In this document: positions 38,168-46,776 of the stretch, piece by piece
How positions within the stretch are numbered: position 1 is the first letter of the stretch
Layout: each line of letters opens with the position of its first letter
Assembly: GCF_000143845.1 (NCBI RefSeq)
Contig: NC_014363.1
Location: forward strand, 977,186-1,041,185
Source: Olsenella uli DSM 7084
GTDB lineage: Bacteria > Actinomycetota > Coriobacteriia > Coriobacteriales > Atopobiaceae
Direction: 5' to 3'
Length of the DNA: 64,000 nt
The notes under the pieces: model-generated
Told to the model about the DNA's origin: nothing
Databases searched by the model: none
Seen by the model: the letters and a program-made list of their open reading frames with translations, nothing else
Made by a program: the position numbers and the translations under genes

Positions 38168-39105
38168 CGGTGGACGCCATGGGAGATGCGACGGCCGCTG
38201 CCACGCCGGACCTCGACGCGCTTCTCAGGCGCTTTCTCTCGGACCTCTCCGTGACGCGCAACCTTTCCGAGAACACCATCAGGGCCTATGGGACGGACCT
38301 TGCGGCGTACGCGCGTTGGACGAGGCGCCAGGGGGTGGACCCCCTCGACGTGACGCATTCTCAGCTGAGGGCATACCTGGGCGAGCTTGTGCGGGCACGC
38401 TACTCGTCGAGGACGCTCAACCGCCGTCTCTCGGCCATCAGGACGCTCTATCGCTGGCTCGTGCGGGAGGGCTATACCAACAAGGACGCCGCAGCCGCAA
38501 TAGCCAGCCCCAAGGTTGCGCGGACGCTTCCCAAGACGATGACGGACCCTGACGTCTGCCAGCTGCTTGGGGCCTGCGACGAGGACGGCGTCATCGGCCT
38601 GCGCGACCGCGCGCTCATAGAGCTGCTCTATGCCAGCGGGGCGCGCATATCGGAGATCTCCCGGCTGGACGTAGGGGACATAGACCGCGAGCGCCGCCAG
38701 GTGACGCTCCTCGGCAAGGGCGGCAAGGAGCGCATCGTTCCCCTCTACGACATGTGCATCGACGAGCTCGATGCCTATCTGCTCACCGCACGTCCCGCCC
38801 TCGTCGTGAGGGGTGAGGGGGCGTCCGAGGCGCTCTTCGTGTCCACGCGAGGCAGGCGTATGTCGGCGGCAGCCCTGAGGGAGGCGTTCGAGAGACGCGT
38901 GCGTCTCGCGGGCCTGGACGCGGACATCACGCCCCACGCCATGCGCCATACCTATGCCACGGAGTTGCTTTCAGGCGGCGCGGATCTCAGGAGCGTACAG
39001 GAGCTGCTCGGTCACTCGAGCCTCTCGACGACCCAGATATACACGCACCTCTCCGTTGACAGGCTCAAGGCAGCCGCTCGTCAGGCGCACCCGCGCGGAG
39101 AGTGA
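38164..39105 (+). CDS. xerD: XerC/XerD-type tyrosine recombinase
   Basis: Site-specific recombinase that resolves chromosome dimers at dif. The N-terminal SAM-like domain has NLSENTIRAYGTDLAAYARW. The catalytic residues are readable: Arg in YASGARISEISRL, Lys in GKGGKERIVP, HAMRH, LGHSS and nucleophile Tyr293 in TTQIYTHLS. At 313 residues it fits XerC or XerD; the paralogue cannot be fixed from this window, so the symbol is provisional. Start GTG 38164 overlaps trmFO; ATG 38179 is an alternative. Confidence 0.9.
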   Translation: MTVDAMGDATAAATPDLDALLRRFLSDLSVTRNLSENTIRAYGTDLAAYARWTRRQGVDPLDVTHSQLRAYLGELVRARYSSRTLNRRLSAIRTLYRWLVREGYTNKDAAAAIASPKVARTLPKTMTDPDVCQLLGACDEDGVIGLRDRALIELLYASGARISEISRLDVGDIDRERRQVTLLGKGGKERIVPLYDMCIDELDAYLLTARPALVVRGEGASEALFVSTRGRRMSAAALREAFERRVRLAGLDADITPHAMRHTYATELLSGGADLRSVQELLGHSSLSTTQIYTHLSVDRLKAAARQAHPRGE

Positions 39106-39141
39106 GGCGGCTTGTGGAGCGAAGGTGTTCTGCCCGCCCTG

Positions 39142-39171
39142 CTGGCATGTCTACCCCCCCCCTGATATACT
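39142..39171 (+). promoter_or_regulatory. Probable promoter and leader of rpsB-tsf
   Basis: CTGGCA (39142-39147), 18-nt spacer and TATACT (39166-39171) preceded by TGA. The leader to rpsB is about 135 nt and contains a cccgggg/cccggg stem-forming stretch (39235-39260), compatible with an S2-type autoregulatory leader, though this is not proven by sequence alone. Confidence 0.5.
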
Positions 39172-39312
39172 CAGGAGCTGCTGTGCGCATGCATGGCTAC
39201 AATTCGCACGCGTGACGACTCGTCGGCCACGGTGCCCGGGGCAACAGCCAAGTCCCGGGTGGCTCTGACGGGGTTGACATCACGCGGAGGACCAACCAAC
39301 GGAGGTATACAC

Positions 39313-40074
39313 ATGGCTGTCAAGATCAACATCCGCACCCTGCTCGAGGCCGGCTGCCACTATGGCCACCAGACGCGCCGCTGGAACCCCAAGATGAGGC
39401 CTTACATCTTCGGCGAGCGCAATGGCATCTACATTCTGGACCTCAAGCAGACCGTCGTCGAGGCCGACAAGGCATACAGCTTCCTCAAGGAGACTGCCGC
39501 CAAGGGTGGCCGCGTGCTGTTCGTGGGCACCAAGAAGCAGGCCCAGGAGCCCATCTCCGCCCAGGCGACACGTGCCGGCATGCCCTACATCAACCAGCGC
39601 TGGCTCGGTGGCATGCTGACCAACTTCGTCACCATGCGTTCCCGCATCGACCGCATGGAGGAGCTCGAGACCATGGTCGAGGACGGGAGCATGGCCGCCC
39701 GCGGCAAGAAGGAGCAGGCCGTACTCACCAAGGAGCTCGAGAAGCTCCAGCGCAACCTCGGTGGCGTCCGTGACATGCACACGCTTCCCCAGGCCCTCTT
39801 CGTCATCGACACCAAACGCGAGGAGATTGCCGTCCGCGAGGCCAATCGCCTGCACATCCCCGTCATCGGCCTGCTTGACACCAACTCGGACCCCGACGTG
39901 ATCGACTACGGCATCCCCGCGAACGACGACGCCATCCGCTCCGTCAACCTCATGTGCGAGCTTGTCGCCGACGCCGTCCTCGCTGGCTCCGGCAAGGAGC
40001 AGATCTCCGTCGAGGAGATGGAGGCTGGCGAGACCACCCCGGCCGTCGAGACCGAGGCCCCTGCGACCGAGTAG
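39313..40074 (+). CDS. rpsB: 30S ribosomal protein uS2
   Basis: Small-subunit protein recruited late and needed for uS1 binding. The core motifs are [32 protein letters not shown] and [11 protein letters not shown], ending in [23 protein letters not shown] 39313 has a perfect ggaggt SD and the family N-terminus; the frame is open upstream without homology. An acidic Thr/Glu-rich tail closes the 253-residue protein. Followed by tsf, the classic order. Confidence 0.97.
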   Translation: MAVKINIRTLLEAGCHYGHQTRRWNPKMRPYIFGERNGIYILDLKQTVVEADKAYSFLKETAAKGGRVLFVGTKKQAQEPISAQATRAGMPYINQRWLGGMLTNFVTMRSRIDRMEELETMVEDGSMAARGKKEQAVLTKELEKLQRNLGGVRDMHTLPQALFVIDTKREEIAVREANRLHIPVIGLLDTNSDPDVIDYGIPANDDAIRSVNLMCELVADAVLAGSGKEQISVEEMEAGETTPAVETEAPATE

Positions 40075-40126
40075 CCCGCGCGTCACCCGCACCCACTAGA
40101 TTTCAACCCCAAGAAGGAGGGGCATC

Positions 40127-41002
40127 ATGGCCCAGATTACCGCCGCGCTCGTCAAGCAGCTTCGCGAGATGACCGACTCCCCGATGATGGAGTGCAAGAG
40201 GGCCCTCGTCGAGGCGGACGGTGACATCGAGGCGGCCGTCGACGTCCTACGTAGGATGGGCATCGCCAAGGCCGTCAAGCGCGCTGGTCGTGACACCAAC
40301 GAGGGCACCATCGCCGCCTACGTGTCCGAGGACGGCAAGTCAGGTGCGCTGCTCGAGCTCACCTGTGAGACCGACTTCGTCGGCACCAACCCCAAGTTCA
40401 CCAGCTTCGCAGCCGACCTCGCCAAGGTCGTCGCCGAGAGCGACCCCGCCGACGTCGAGGCACTCAAGGCCTGCGCCTTTGGCGAGACCACCGTCGAGGC
40501 CGAGCTCACCGAGATGATCCACGTCATCGGCGAGAACATGAAGGTCGCCCGCTTCCAGCGCGTCACCGCCGAGCATGGTGCCCTCGCCAGCTACATTCAC
40601 CTCGGTGGCAAGCTGGGTGACATCGTCGAGTTCTCCTTCGGCAAGGCCGAGACCGCCCGGAACGACGAGTTCAAGACCTTCGCGCATGACGTCGCGATGC
40701 AGGTCGCGGCCGTCGCCCCCGTCTCTGCCCGCCGCGAGGACGTCCCCGCAGACGTCATCGAGCACGAAAAGGGCATCTACATGGCCCAGGCCGCCGACTC
40801 CGGCAAGCCCGAGGCCATCCAGGAGAGGATCGCCCTGGGCAAGCTTGAGAAGTTCTATAAGGAGAACGTCCTCACCGAGCAGGAGTTCATCAAAGACTCC
40901 AGCGTGACCATCGCCGAGCTTGCCAAGAGGGTCGGCAAGGCTGCCGCGGACGAGGTCGCCGTGGTCGGCTTCACGCGCTTCGCCTTTGGCGACGAGAACT
41001 AG
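40127..41002 (+). CDS. tsf: Elongation factor Ts
   Basis: Nucleotide exchange factor for EF-Tu. It begins with the UBA-like domain ALVKQLREMTDSPMMECKRAL and has the EF-Tu-contact segment ETDFVGTNPKF. Length 291 residues. ATG 40127 has an aaggaggggc SD. Transcribed with rpsB and followed by a strong terminator. Confidence 0.97.
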   Translation: MAQITAALVKQLREMTDSPMMECKRALVEADGDIEAAVDVLRRMGIAKAVKRAGRDTNEGTIAAYVSEDGKSGALLELTCETDFVGTNPKFTSFAADLAKVVAESDPADVEALKACAFGETTVEAELTEMIHVIGENMKVARFQRVTAEHGALASYIHLGGKLGDIVEFSFGKAETARNDEFKTFAHDVAMQVAAVAPVSARREDVPADVIEHEKGIYMAQAADSGKPEAIQERIALGKLEKFYKENVLTEQEFIKDSSVTIAELAKRVGKAAADEVAVVGFTRFAFGDEN

Positions 41003-41025
41003 CATCCCTCGCCTTCTTGCCGTTG

Positions 41026-41058
41026 GGACCGGCCCGCAAGAAGCGGGCCGGTCCTTTC
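41026..41058 (+). terminator. Intrinsic terminator after tsf
   Basis: Perfect 12-bp stem ggaccggcccgc (41026-41037) with gcgggccggtcc (41043-41054), loop aagaa, followed by tttcg. Confidence 0.85.
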
Positions 41059-41172
41059 GTATGTCGGGGTTGTCAGCTCGCCTAATGGGCGGCGGCACAT
41101 TCGATGCGTTTGATAGAATCGTCAAAGTCGGTCCGGTTGTGACCGGGCGCCATGGCAGAGACTGGAGGCTCC

Positions 41173-41892
41173 GTGTCAGGCTACAGATACAAGCGCGTGC
41201 TGCTCAAGCTTTCCGGCGAGGCCCTCATGGGCAACAGGGACTTCGGCATCGACCCGGACGTCCCCCAGCGCATCGCGCGGGAGTTGAAGCCCGCCTACGA
41301 TGCAGGCCTCGAGGTTGCGGTCGTCGTGGGCGGTGGCAACATCTTCAGGGGCCTCTCGGGCGCTGCGGCGGGCATGGACCGTGCCCAAGGTGACAACATG
41401 GGCATGCTCGCCACGGTCATCAACTCGCTCGCCCTCCAGGACACCTTCGAGCACAGCGGCATGCAGTGTCGCGTCATGAGCGCCATCGAGATGCACCAGG
41501 TGTCCGAGACCTACATCCGCCGTCGTGCCATCCGGCACCTCGAGAAGGGACGGATCACGATCTTCGCGGCCGGCACGGGCAACCCCTACTTCACCACCGA
41601 CACCGCAGCGGCCCTGAGGGCCTGCGAGATCGGCGCCGAGGTGCTCATGAAGGCGACCAAGGTCGATGGCATCTACGATGCGGACCCAGTCGCAAACCCT
41701 GAGGCCAAGCGCTTCGACACCATCAGCTACCGTGAGGTCCTGAACCGTGACCTCCAGGTCATGGATGCCACTGCCACGGCCCTCTGCCACGACAACCACA
41801 TGCCTATCATGGTGTTCAGCCTCGACGGCGAGGGCATCTTCGACCGAGCCCTCAAGGGCGAGCCCGTCGGGACCACCGTCGTAGAAGACTAA
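41173..41892 (+). CDS. pyrH: UMP kinase
   Basis: Phosphorylates UMP to UDP; amino-acid-kinase fold. Motifs are [29 protein letters not shown] and [19 protein letters not shown] 41173 with tggagg just upstream gives the usual N-terminus and 239 residues; ATG 41152 would add seven residues and has no SD. First gene of pyrH-frr-uppS-cdsA-dxr-rseP-ispG-proS, downstream of the tsf terminator, so it likely has its own promoter; a TAGAAT at 41114-41119 is a candidate -10. Confidence 0.95.
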   Translation: MSGYRYKRVLLKLSGEALMGNRDFGIDPDVPQRIARELKPAYDAGLEVAVVVGGGNIFRGLSGAAAGMDRAQGDNMGMLATVINSLALQDTFEHSGMQCRVMSAIEMHQVSETYIRRRAIRHLEKGRITIFAAGTGNPYFTTDTAAALRACEIGAEVLMKATKVDGIYDADPVANPEAKRFDTISYREVLNRDLQVMDATATALCHDNHMPIMVFSLDGEGIFDRALKGEPVGTTVVED

Positions 41893-41904
41893 AGGAGAAA
41901 GCTC

Positions 41905-42450
41905 ATGAGCCAGTACAGCGATTCCGCCAGGAAGCACATGGACAAGTGCCTCAACGCCCTGAGGGGCAACTTCGCAAGGGTTCGTACCGGCCGCGCGAAC
42001 GCGCACGTCCTCGACGACATCAGGGTCGACTACTACGGGCAGATGACCCCGATCACCCAGCTTGCAGGCGTCAAGGTGCCCGAGGCCTCGATGCTCGTCG
42101 TCGAGCCTTGGGACAAGAGTGCCCTCAAGTCCATCGAGAAGGCCATCGAGTCCTCCGACCTGGGCATCACTCCCAGCAACGACGGCGTCTCCATCCGCCT
42201 GCCCTTCCCCAAGCCCACGGAGGAGCGCCGCAAGGAGCTCGTCAAGGAGTGCCACAAGTATGCCGAAGAGGCGAAGGTGGCCATCCGCAACGCCCGTCGC
42301 GACGCCAACGGCAAGGCCGAGCGCAGCGAGGAGCTCTCCGAGGACGAGGTCGCGCGCGAGAAGAAGGGTATCCAGAAGGTTACCGACGACTACGTCGCCA
42401 AGGTCGACCAGATGCTCAAGGCCAAGACCGCCGAGGTCATGGAGATCTAA
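41905..42450 (+). CDS. frr: Ribosome recycling factor
   Basis: Splits post-termination ribosomes together with EF-G. The 181-residue, mostly helical protein has the conserved HMDKCLNALRGNFARVRTGR start, PEASMLVVEPWDKSALKSIE and LPFPKPTEERRKELVKECHK. ATG 41905 has aaaggag upstream. The uppS start follows the stop codon with no gap. Confidence 0.97.
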   Translation: MSQYSDSARKHMDKCLNALRGNFARVRTGRANAHVLDDIRVDYYGQMTPITQLAGVKVPEASMLVVEPWDKSALKSIEKAIESSDLGITPSNDGVSIRLPFPKPTEERRKELVKECHKYAEEAKVAIRNARRDANGKAERSEELSEDEVAREKKGIQKVTDDYVAKVDQMLKAKTAEVMEI

Positions 42451-43236
42451 GTGGGGCGCGACGACCAGAAGCTCCGCGCATACTACGGCGCCGGACCCGC
42501 CGACATCTCCCTCGATGACATCGACCTCGGGGGCATCCCCCGCCATGTCTCGATCATCATGGATGGCAACGGGCGCTGGGCCAAGGCCCGTGGCCTCGAC
42601 CGCTCCGAGGGCCATGTCGCCGGTGTCGACTCGCTGCGCGAGGCCGTGACCACGAGCGTCCGCCTCGGCGTTGACGTACTGTCGGTCTATGCGTTCTCGA
42701 CCGAGAACTGGAAGCGCCCTCGCCGTGAGGTCAACCTGCTCATGCACCTGTTCGCGACCACGCTGATGCAGGAGCTCCCGCTCTTCTTCCAGGAGGACGT
42801 GCGCCTGCGCTTCCTGGGCGACCTCGAGGCGCTTCCCCGGGAGACGCGCGACGTCTTCCAGCGCGGACTCGACGAGACGGCAGGGCACACGGGCATGACC
42901 TTTGCGCTCGCCGTCAACTACGGCTCGCGTGCGGAGCTGGTCCGTGCCACCTGCCAGATCGCCCGCGAGGTCCAGGCGGGCTCTTTGGCCGTGGAGGACA
43001 TAGACGAGGAGTGCGTCTCATCTCGGCTGTACTCGTCCGGCCTGCCCGACCCGGACCTCCTCATCAGGACCTCCGGGGAGCTCAGGCTCTCCAACTACCT
43101 CCTGTGGCAGCTCGCCTACACCGAGTTCTACGTGACGGACACCTACTGGCCTGACTTCTCCCGCTGGGACTACCTGCGTGCCATACGCTCCTACCAGCGC
43201 CGCGACCGGCGCTTTGGGGGTGTCCGGCAGCCGTGA
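42451..43236 (+). CDS. uppS: Undecaprenyl diphosphate synthase (cis-prenyltransferase)
   Basis: Elongates farnesyl diphosphate with isopentenyl diphosphate to the C55 carrier used in wall synthesis. The catalytic Asp38 lies in IIMDGNGRWAK; SVYAFSTENWKRP and the C-terminal LIRTSGELRLSNYLLWQLAY and FYVTDTYWPDF are signatures. A 28-residue non-conserved N-terminus precedes the core. GTG 42451 directly follows the frr stop. The stop overlaps cdsA as GTGA. Length 261 residues. Confidence 0.95.
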   Translation: MGRDDQKLRAYYGAGPADISLDDIDLGGIPRHVSIIMDGNGRWAKARGLDRSEGHVAGVDSLREAVTTSVRLGVDVLSVYAFSTENWKRPRREVNLLMHLFATTLMQELPLFFQEDVRLRFLGDLEALPRETRDVFQRGLDETAGHTGMTFALAVNYGSRAELVRATCQIAREVQAGSLAVEDIDEECVSSRLYSSGLPDPDLLIRTSGELRLSNYLLWQLAYTEFYVTDTYWPDFSRWDYLRAIRSYQRRDRRFGGVRQP

Positions 43237-44186
43237 GCGAGAGGGGTGGCGCCAAGGCGCCGGAAAGCGAGAGGAGCCAGGGCATCGACCTTGGCATAGA
43301 GCGCCTTGAGAGCCACCGAGACTCCAAGGCAGACGACCGTCTCAACGGTAGGCTCAAAGGGCAGCGCGCACGCGGGTGGACCGAGAAGCTCGTGGCACGC
43401 ACCACCTCCGGTGCCGTCTACGCCATCACCATACTGGCCTGCCTCTTTGCGGGAAGCATTCCCACGGCGGCCATCGTCACGGCCATGGCCTGGCTCTGCT
43501 GCTCGGAGTTCTTCCACATCGCCCGCATCGGGGGCCGTATGCCCAACGAGGTCATGGGGCTGACGGCGGCCATCGCCTTCCCGCTGGTGCCCCTGCTGCA
43601 CGTGGACAGCGCCCTCCTTGTCGTCTCCTTCCTCCTTTTGGTGTCCTGCGCGTGCTGGTACGTCGCCACACCGCGCGCGAACGTGTCCGACGTGGCGATC
43701 ACGGTATTCGGGCCCGTCTACACGGCGCTCCTGTTCTCCTGCGTCGTGATGTTGCGCTGCAGCGACCCCGGCTTCGAGGGCGGCGTGCTCACCTTTGGCG
43801 TCATGGGCTCGGTCTGGGTCAACGACGCCGCGGCCTACTTCGTGGGCTCACGCTTCGGCAGACACAGGCTCGCCCCCAAGATCTCCCCGAACAAGAGCAT
43901 GGAGGGTCTCTGGGGCGGGCTTGTCGGCTGCGTCGTCATCTGGCTCGCCATAGCCGCTCTCCACGTCAGGGGAATCGGCTTCCCGCTGGCCATCCTCTGC
44001 GGCGTGCTGGTGGGGGCTTTCTCCGTCGTCGGCGACCTCTTCGAGTCGCGCCTCAAGCGTGGCGTCGGCGTCAAGGACTCGGGCAGCATCATGCCCGGGC
44101 ATGGCGGCCTGCTCGACCGCTCCGACTCCATGCTCTTTGGCTGCACGGTCGCCTACGTCCTACTTCATCTTGGAGGGATTCTTTGA
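43233..44186 (+). CDS. cdsA: Phosphatidate cytidylyltransferase
   Basis: Makes CDP-diacylglycerol from phosphatidate and CTP in the membrane. The C-terminal signature is complete: ESRLKRGVGVKDSGSIMPGH then GGLLDRSDS. About eight membrane segments follow an unusually long hydrophilic, charged N-terminus of about 55 residues. GTG 43233 overlaps the uppS stop; a later in-frame start could shorten the tail, but none has a better SD. The stop overlaps dxr. Length 317 residues. Confidence 0.93.
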   Translation: MSERGGAKAPESERSQGIDLGIERLESHRDSKADDRLNGRLKGQRARGWTEKLVARTTSGAVYAITILACLFAGSIPTAAIVTAMAWLCCSEFFHIARIGGRMPNEVMGLTAAIAFPLVPLLHVDSALLVVSFLLLVSCACWYVATPRANVSDVAITVFGPVYTALLFSCVVMLRCSDPGFEGGVLTFGVMGSVWVNDAAAYFVGSRFGRHRLAPKISPNKSMEGLWGGLVGCVVIWLAIAALHVRGIGFPLAILCGVLVGAFSVVGDLFESRLKRGVGVKDSGSIMPGHGGLLDRSDSMLFGCTVAYVLLHLGGIL

Positions 44187-45394
44187 TCGACCCTACCATC
44201 AGCGCGTCCCCCGCGTCGGTCGGCCCCGCGCCTGAGGGCCGTCGCCTTCGCGTCGCCATCCTGGGTGCCTCGGGTTCCGTGGGCACCCAGACGCTCGACG
44301 TCTGTCGTCGCCATGCGGACAAGGTACGTGTCACGGCGCTCTCCGTCCTGGGTTCGACGGAGCGCCTCGTCTCGGCGGCGCGCGAGTTCGGGGTATCAGC
44401 CGTCGCCGTCGTCGACGAGACGCATGGCAAAGACCCCATCCTGCAGGAGCTCCCCGCAGGCTGCGAGCTGGGTGTGGGCACGGACGCCGCGCTCGAACTC
44501 GTCACGCGCGATGACGTCGACTGCGTCGTGTGCGCCGTAGTCGGTGCCGCCGGCATCAGGGGAGGCTATGCCGCGCTCAAGGCCGGCAAGCGCCTGGGCT
44601 ACGCCAACAAGGAGTCCATCGTCGTCGCGGGCGACCTCCTCATGCCCCTGGTCAAGCCTGGCGCGCTCGTTCCGATCGACTCAGAGCACAGCGCCATCTT
44701 CCAGTGCCTGCGGGCGGAGCGCCCGTCCGAGCTCGAGCGCATCTGGCTCACCTGCTCGGGCGGCCCGTTCTTCGGCATGAACCGCGAGGAGCTCTCCCAC
44801 GTCACGGCCACCGACGCGCTGCGACATCCCACCTGGAGGATGGGGGCCAAGATCACCATCGACTCCGCGACCCTCATGAACAAGGGTCTCGAGGTCCTCG
44901 AGGCACGCCGCATCTTCGATGCGCCGCTTGAGCGGATCAGCGTCCTCGTCCATCGCCAAAGCAGGGTCCACTCGATGGTCGAGTTCTCCGACGGTTCGGT
45001 GAAGGCCCAGCTGGGGCCTGCCGACATGCGCATTCCCATCCAGTACGCCCTCAGCTACCCCGAACGCTGGGAGACACCCTGCGCACGCGTCGACTACGCC
45101 GCCCTGGGGGAGCTCACGTTCGAGCCTGTGGACGAGGGCGCCTTCGGCTGCCTGCGCCTCGCCCGCGAGGCGGGCCTCGCCGGAGGAACCATCCCCTGTG
45201 TCCTCAACGCCGCAAACGAGGTCGCCAACCATGCCTTCCGTAAGGGAAGCTGCGGCTTCCTCGACATAGAGCGCGTGGTGGAGCGCACGGTCGACGCCTT
45301 CACGCGCGCGGACGTCCAGAGCCTCGAACAGCTTGCCGAGGTGGACGCCCGTGCCAGGGACCATGCGCGCAACGAGCTGAGGGGACTTCTCTGA
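44183..45394 (+). CDS. dxr: 1-deoxy-D-xylulose 5-phosphate reductoisomerase
   Basis: Second enzyme of the MEP isoprenoid pathway (DXP to MEP, NADPH-dependent). NADPH-binding VAILGASGSVGTQTLDV is near residue 20; the metal/substrate regions are PIDSEHSAIFQCL, SGGPFFG, TWRMGAKITIDSATLMNKGLE split across conserved strands, and VHRQSRVHSMVEF. Start TTG 44183 is backed by ttggaggga 4 nt upstream and overlaps the cdsA stop as TTGA. The frame is open further upstream only because cdsA is GC-rich. Length 403 residues. Confidence 0.95.
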   Translation: MIDPTISASPASVGPAPEGRRLRVAILGASGSVGTQTLDVCRRHADKVRVTALSVLGSTERLVSAAREFGVSAVAVVDETHGKDPILQELPAGCELGVGTDAALELVTRDDVDCVVCAVVGAAGIRGGYAALKAGKRLGYANKESIVVAGDLLMPLVKPGALVPIDSEHSAIFQCLRAERPSELERIWLTCSGGPFFGMNREELSHVTATDALRHPTWRMGAKITIDSATLMNKGLEVLEARRIFDAPLERISVLVHRQSRVHSMVEFSDGSVKAQLGPADMRIPIQYALSYPERWETPCARVDYAALGELTFEPVDEGAFGCLRLAREAGLAGGTIPCVLNAANEVANHAFRKGSCGFLDIERVVERTVDAFTRADVQSLEQLAEVDARARDHARNELRGLL

Positions 45395-46776
45395 TGGCCG
45401 CGCTTGCGGGCTTTGTCGCCCCGCTGTTCTGGGGAGTCGTCGTCCTGTCCCTGCTCGTGTTCGTCCACGAGGCGGGGCACTTCCTGAGCGCCCGACTCTG
45501 CGGCATGCGCGTCACCGAGTTCTACCTGGGCATGCCCTGCCGTGCCAGGCTGTCCTTCCGTTCCAGGCGCTACGGCACGGAAGTGGGTGTGACGCCCATC
45601 CTCCTGGGTGGCTACACGCGGATCTGTGGCATGGAGGGCGAGGACGACGACCTTCTCGCCACCTGCCTCGCCTCGGTGCAGAGGCAGGGGCGCGTGGCCG
45701 CCACCGATGTCGCCGTCGAGCTGGGCATCGACGAGGAGCGTGCCTACGCGCTTCTCGCGACGCTTTGCGACTGGGCCTCCATCAGGCCCCTCTATGATCC
45801 GAGACGCGGCGAGCACCCCGGCCAGAAGACCTATCCCGCCCGCTTCGAGACGCTCGCGCGTGACGCGGACATGCTTACCGAGTACGACCGGGGGCACGAC
45901 TTCGCCCGGGCTGGCTCGACCACTGCGGGTCAGGCACGGCCTGTCGTGGGCGCGCCGGAGGAGCTCTTGAAGACGGAGCGGTCACGTACCTATCGTGGCA
46001 AGGGCTTCCTCGCGCGCGCCTTCGTGCTGGTTGCGGGTCCGCTCGTGAACATAGCCCTGGCCTTCGCCATCGTCGTGGGATCGCTCTGCCTGGCCGGCAT
46101 CAGCATAGCAGTCAACACCAACGTCATCGGCCACGTGGAGGAGGGCTCCTGTGCCGCGGCAGCAGGACTCGTGGACGGGGACAGCATCACGGCTGTCGAC
46201 GATGTCGCCACAAGCGACTGGAACGGACTCTGTGACGCGCTTGGCACCGCGCTTTCGGCCAGGAGGGACTTCACGGTCACCTATACGCATGGGGGGACAA
46301 GCCAGACGGTGACGGTCGACATGCCCGAAGGCGAGCAGATGACGCGCTTTGGCATAGAGGCCCAGCGATCGGTGGTGCGCCTGAATGTCATCCAGGCGTC
46401 CGCCTACGCCCTAGACTATGCGGGCCAGGTGGGCACGTTCGCCCTGCGTCTCATCATGCCCCAGCACACGGTGGAGACGCTACAGGGGACCTCGTCGGTC
46501 GTGGGCGTCTCGGCCATGGCCGCCACCGCGGCGTCCGAGGGTCCACGCGAGCTCCTGCTCTTCATCGCCATGGTCTCGATGTCGTTGGGATTCATGAACC
46601 TGCTTCCCATACCACCCCTCGACGGTGGAAAGGTCCTCATCGAGGTCATCCAGCTCATGGTCCGAAGGCCCATCCCCACCAGGGTGCAGAACGGCATCAG
46701 CTACCTGGGGCTGGCCTTCTTCCTGCTCGTGTTCTGCTTCGCGCTCAAAAACGACCTCAGCACCCTGTTCTTCTGA
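45394..46776 (+). CDS. rseP: RseP-type site-2 metalloprotease with a winged-helix-like insert
   Basis: Membrane zinc protease that cleaves substrates such as anti-sigma factors and remnant signal peptides. HEAGH is at residues 25-29, the PDZ domain at about 245-320 (GHVEEGSCAAAAGLVDGDSI) and the second metal motif NLLPIPPLDGGKVL near residue 404. Between GYTRICGME (residue 73) and the second membrane helix lies an extra stretch, about residues 84-190, including RVAATDVAVELGIDEERAYA, which looks like a winged helix. Length 460 residues. ATG 45394 overlaps the dxr stop. Confidence 0.92.
   Translation: MAALAGFVAPLFWGVVVLSLLVFVHEAGHFLSARLCGMRVTEFYLGMPCRARLSFRSRRYGTEVGVTPILLGGYTRICGMEGEDDDLLATCLASVQRQGRVAATDVAVELGIDEERAYALLATLCDWASIRPLYDPRRGEHPGQKTYPARFETLARDADMLTEYDRGHDFARAGSTTAGQARPVVGAPEELLKTERSRTYRGKGFLARAFVLVAGPLVNIALAFAIVVGSLCLAGISIAVNTNVIGHVEEGSCAAAAGLVDGDSITAVDDVATSDWNGLCDALGTALSARRDFTVTYTHGGTSQTVTVDMPEGEQMTRFGIEAQRSVVRLNVIQASAYALDYAGQVGTFALRLIMPQHTVETLQGTSSVVGVSAMAATAASEGPRELLLFIAMVSMSLGFMNLLPIPPLDGGKVLIEVIQLMVRRPIPTRVQNGISYLGLAFFLLVFCFALKNDLSTLFF

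Noticed and set aside
39274-39279. TTGACA hexamer before rpsB as a -35 box
   Set aside because: No -10 hexamer lies 16-18 nt downstream; that position is already the SD of rpsB.
41176-42888. 570-codon minus-strand frame over pyrH, frr and uppS
   Set aside because: Antisense shadow composed of Val/Leu/Asp/Gly repeats; the plus-strand genes are certain.
43376-44182. Upstream extension of the dxr frame through cdsA
   Set aside because: The translation is Arg/His/Pro-rich nonsense; cdsA is the real gene there, and TTG 44183 has an SD and family N-terminus.
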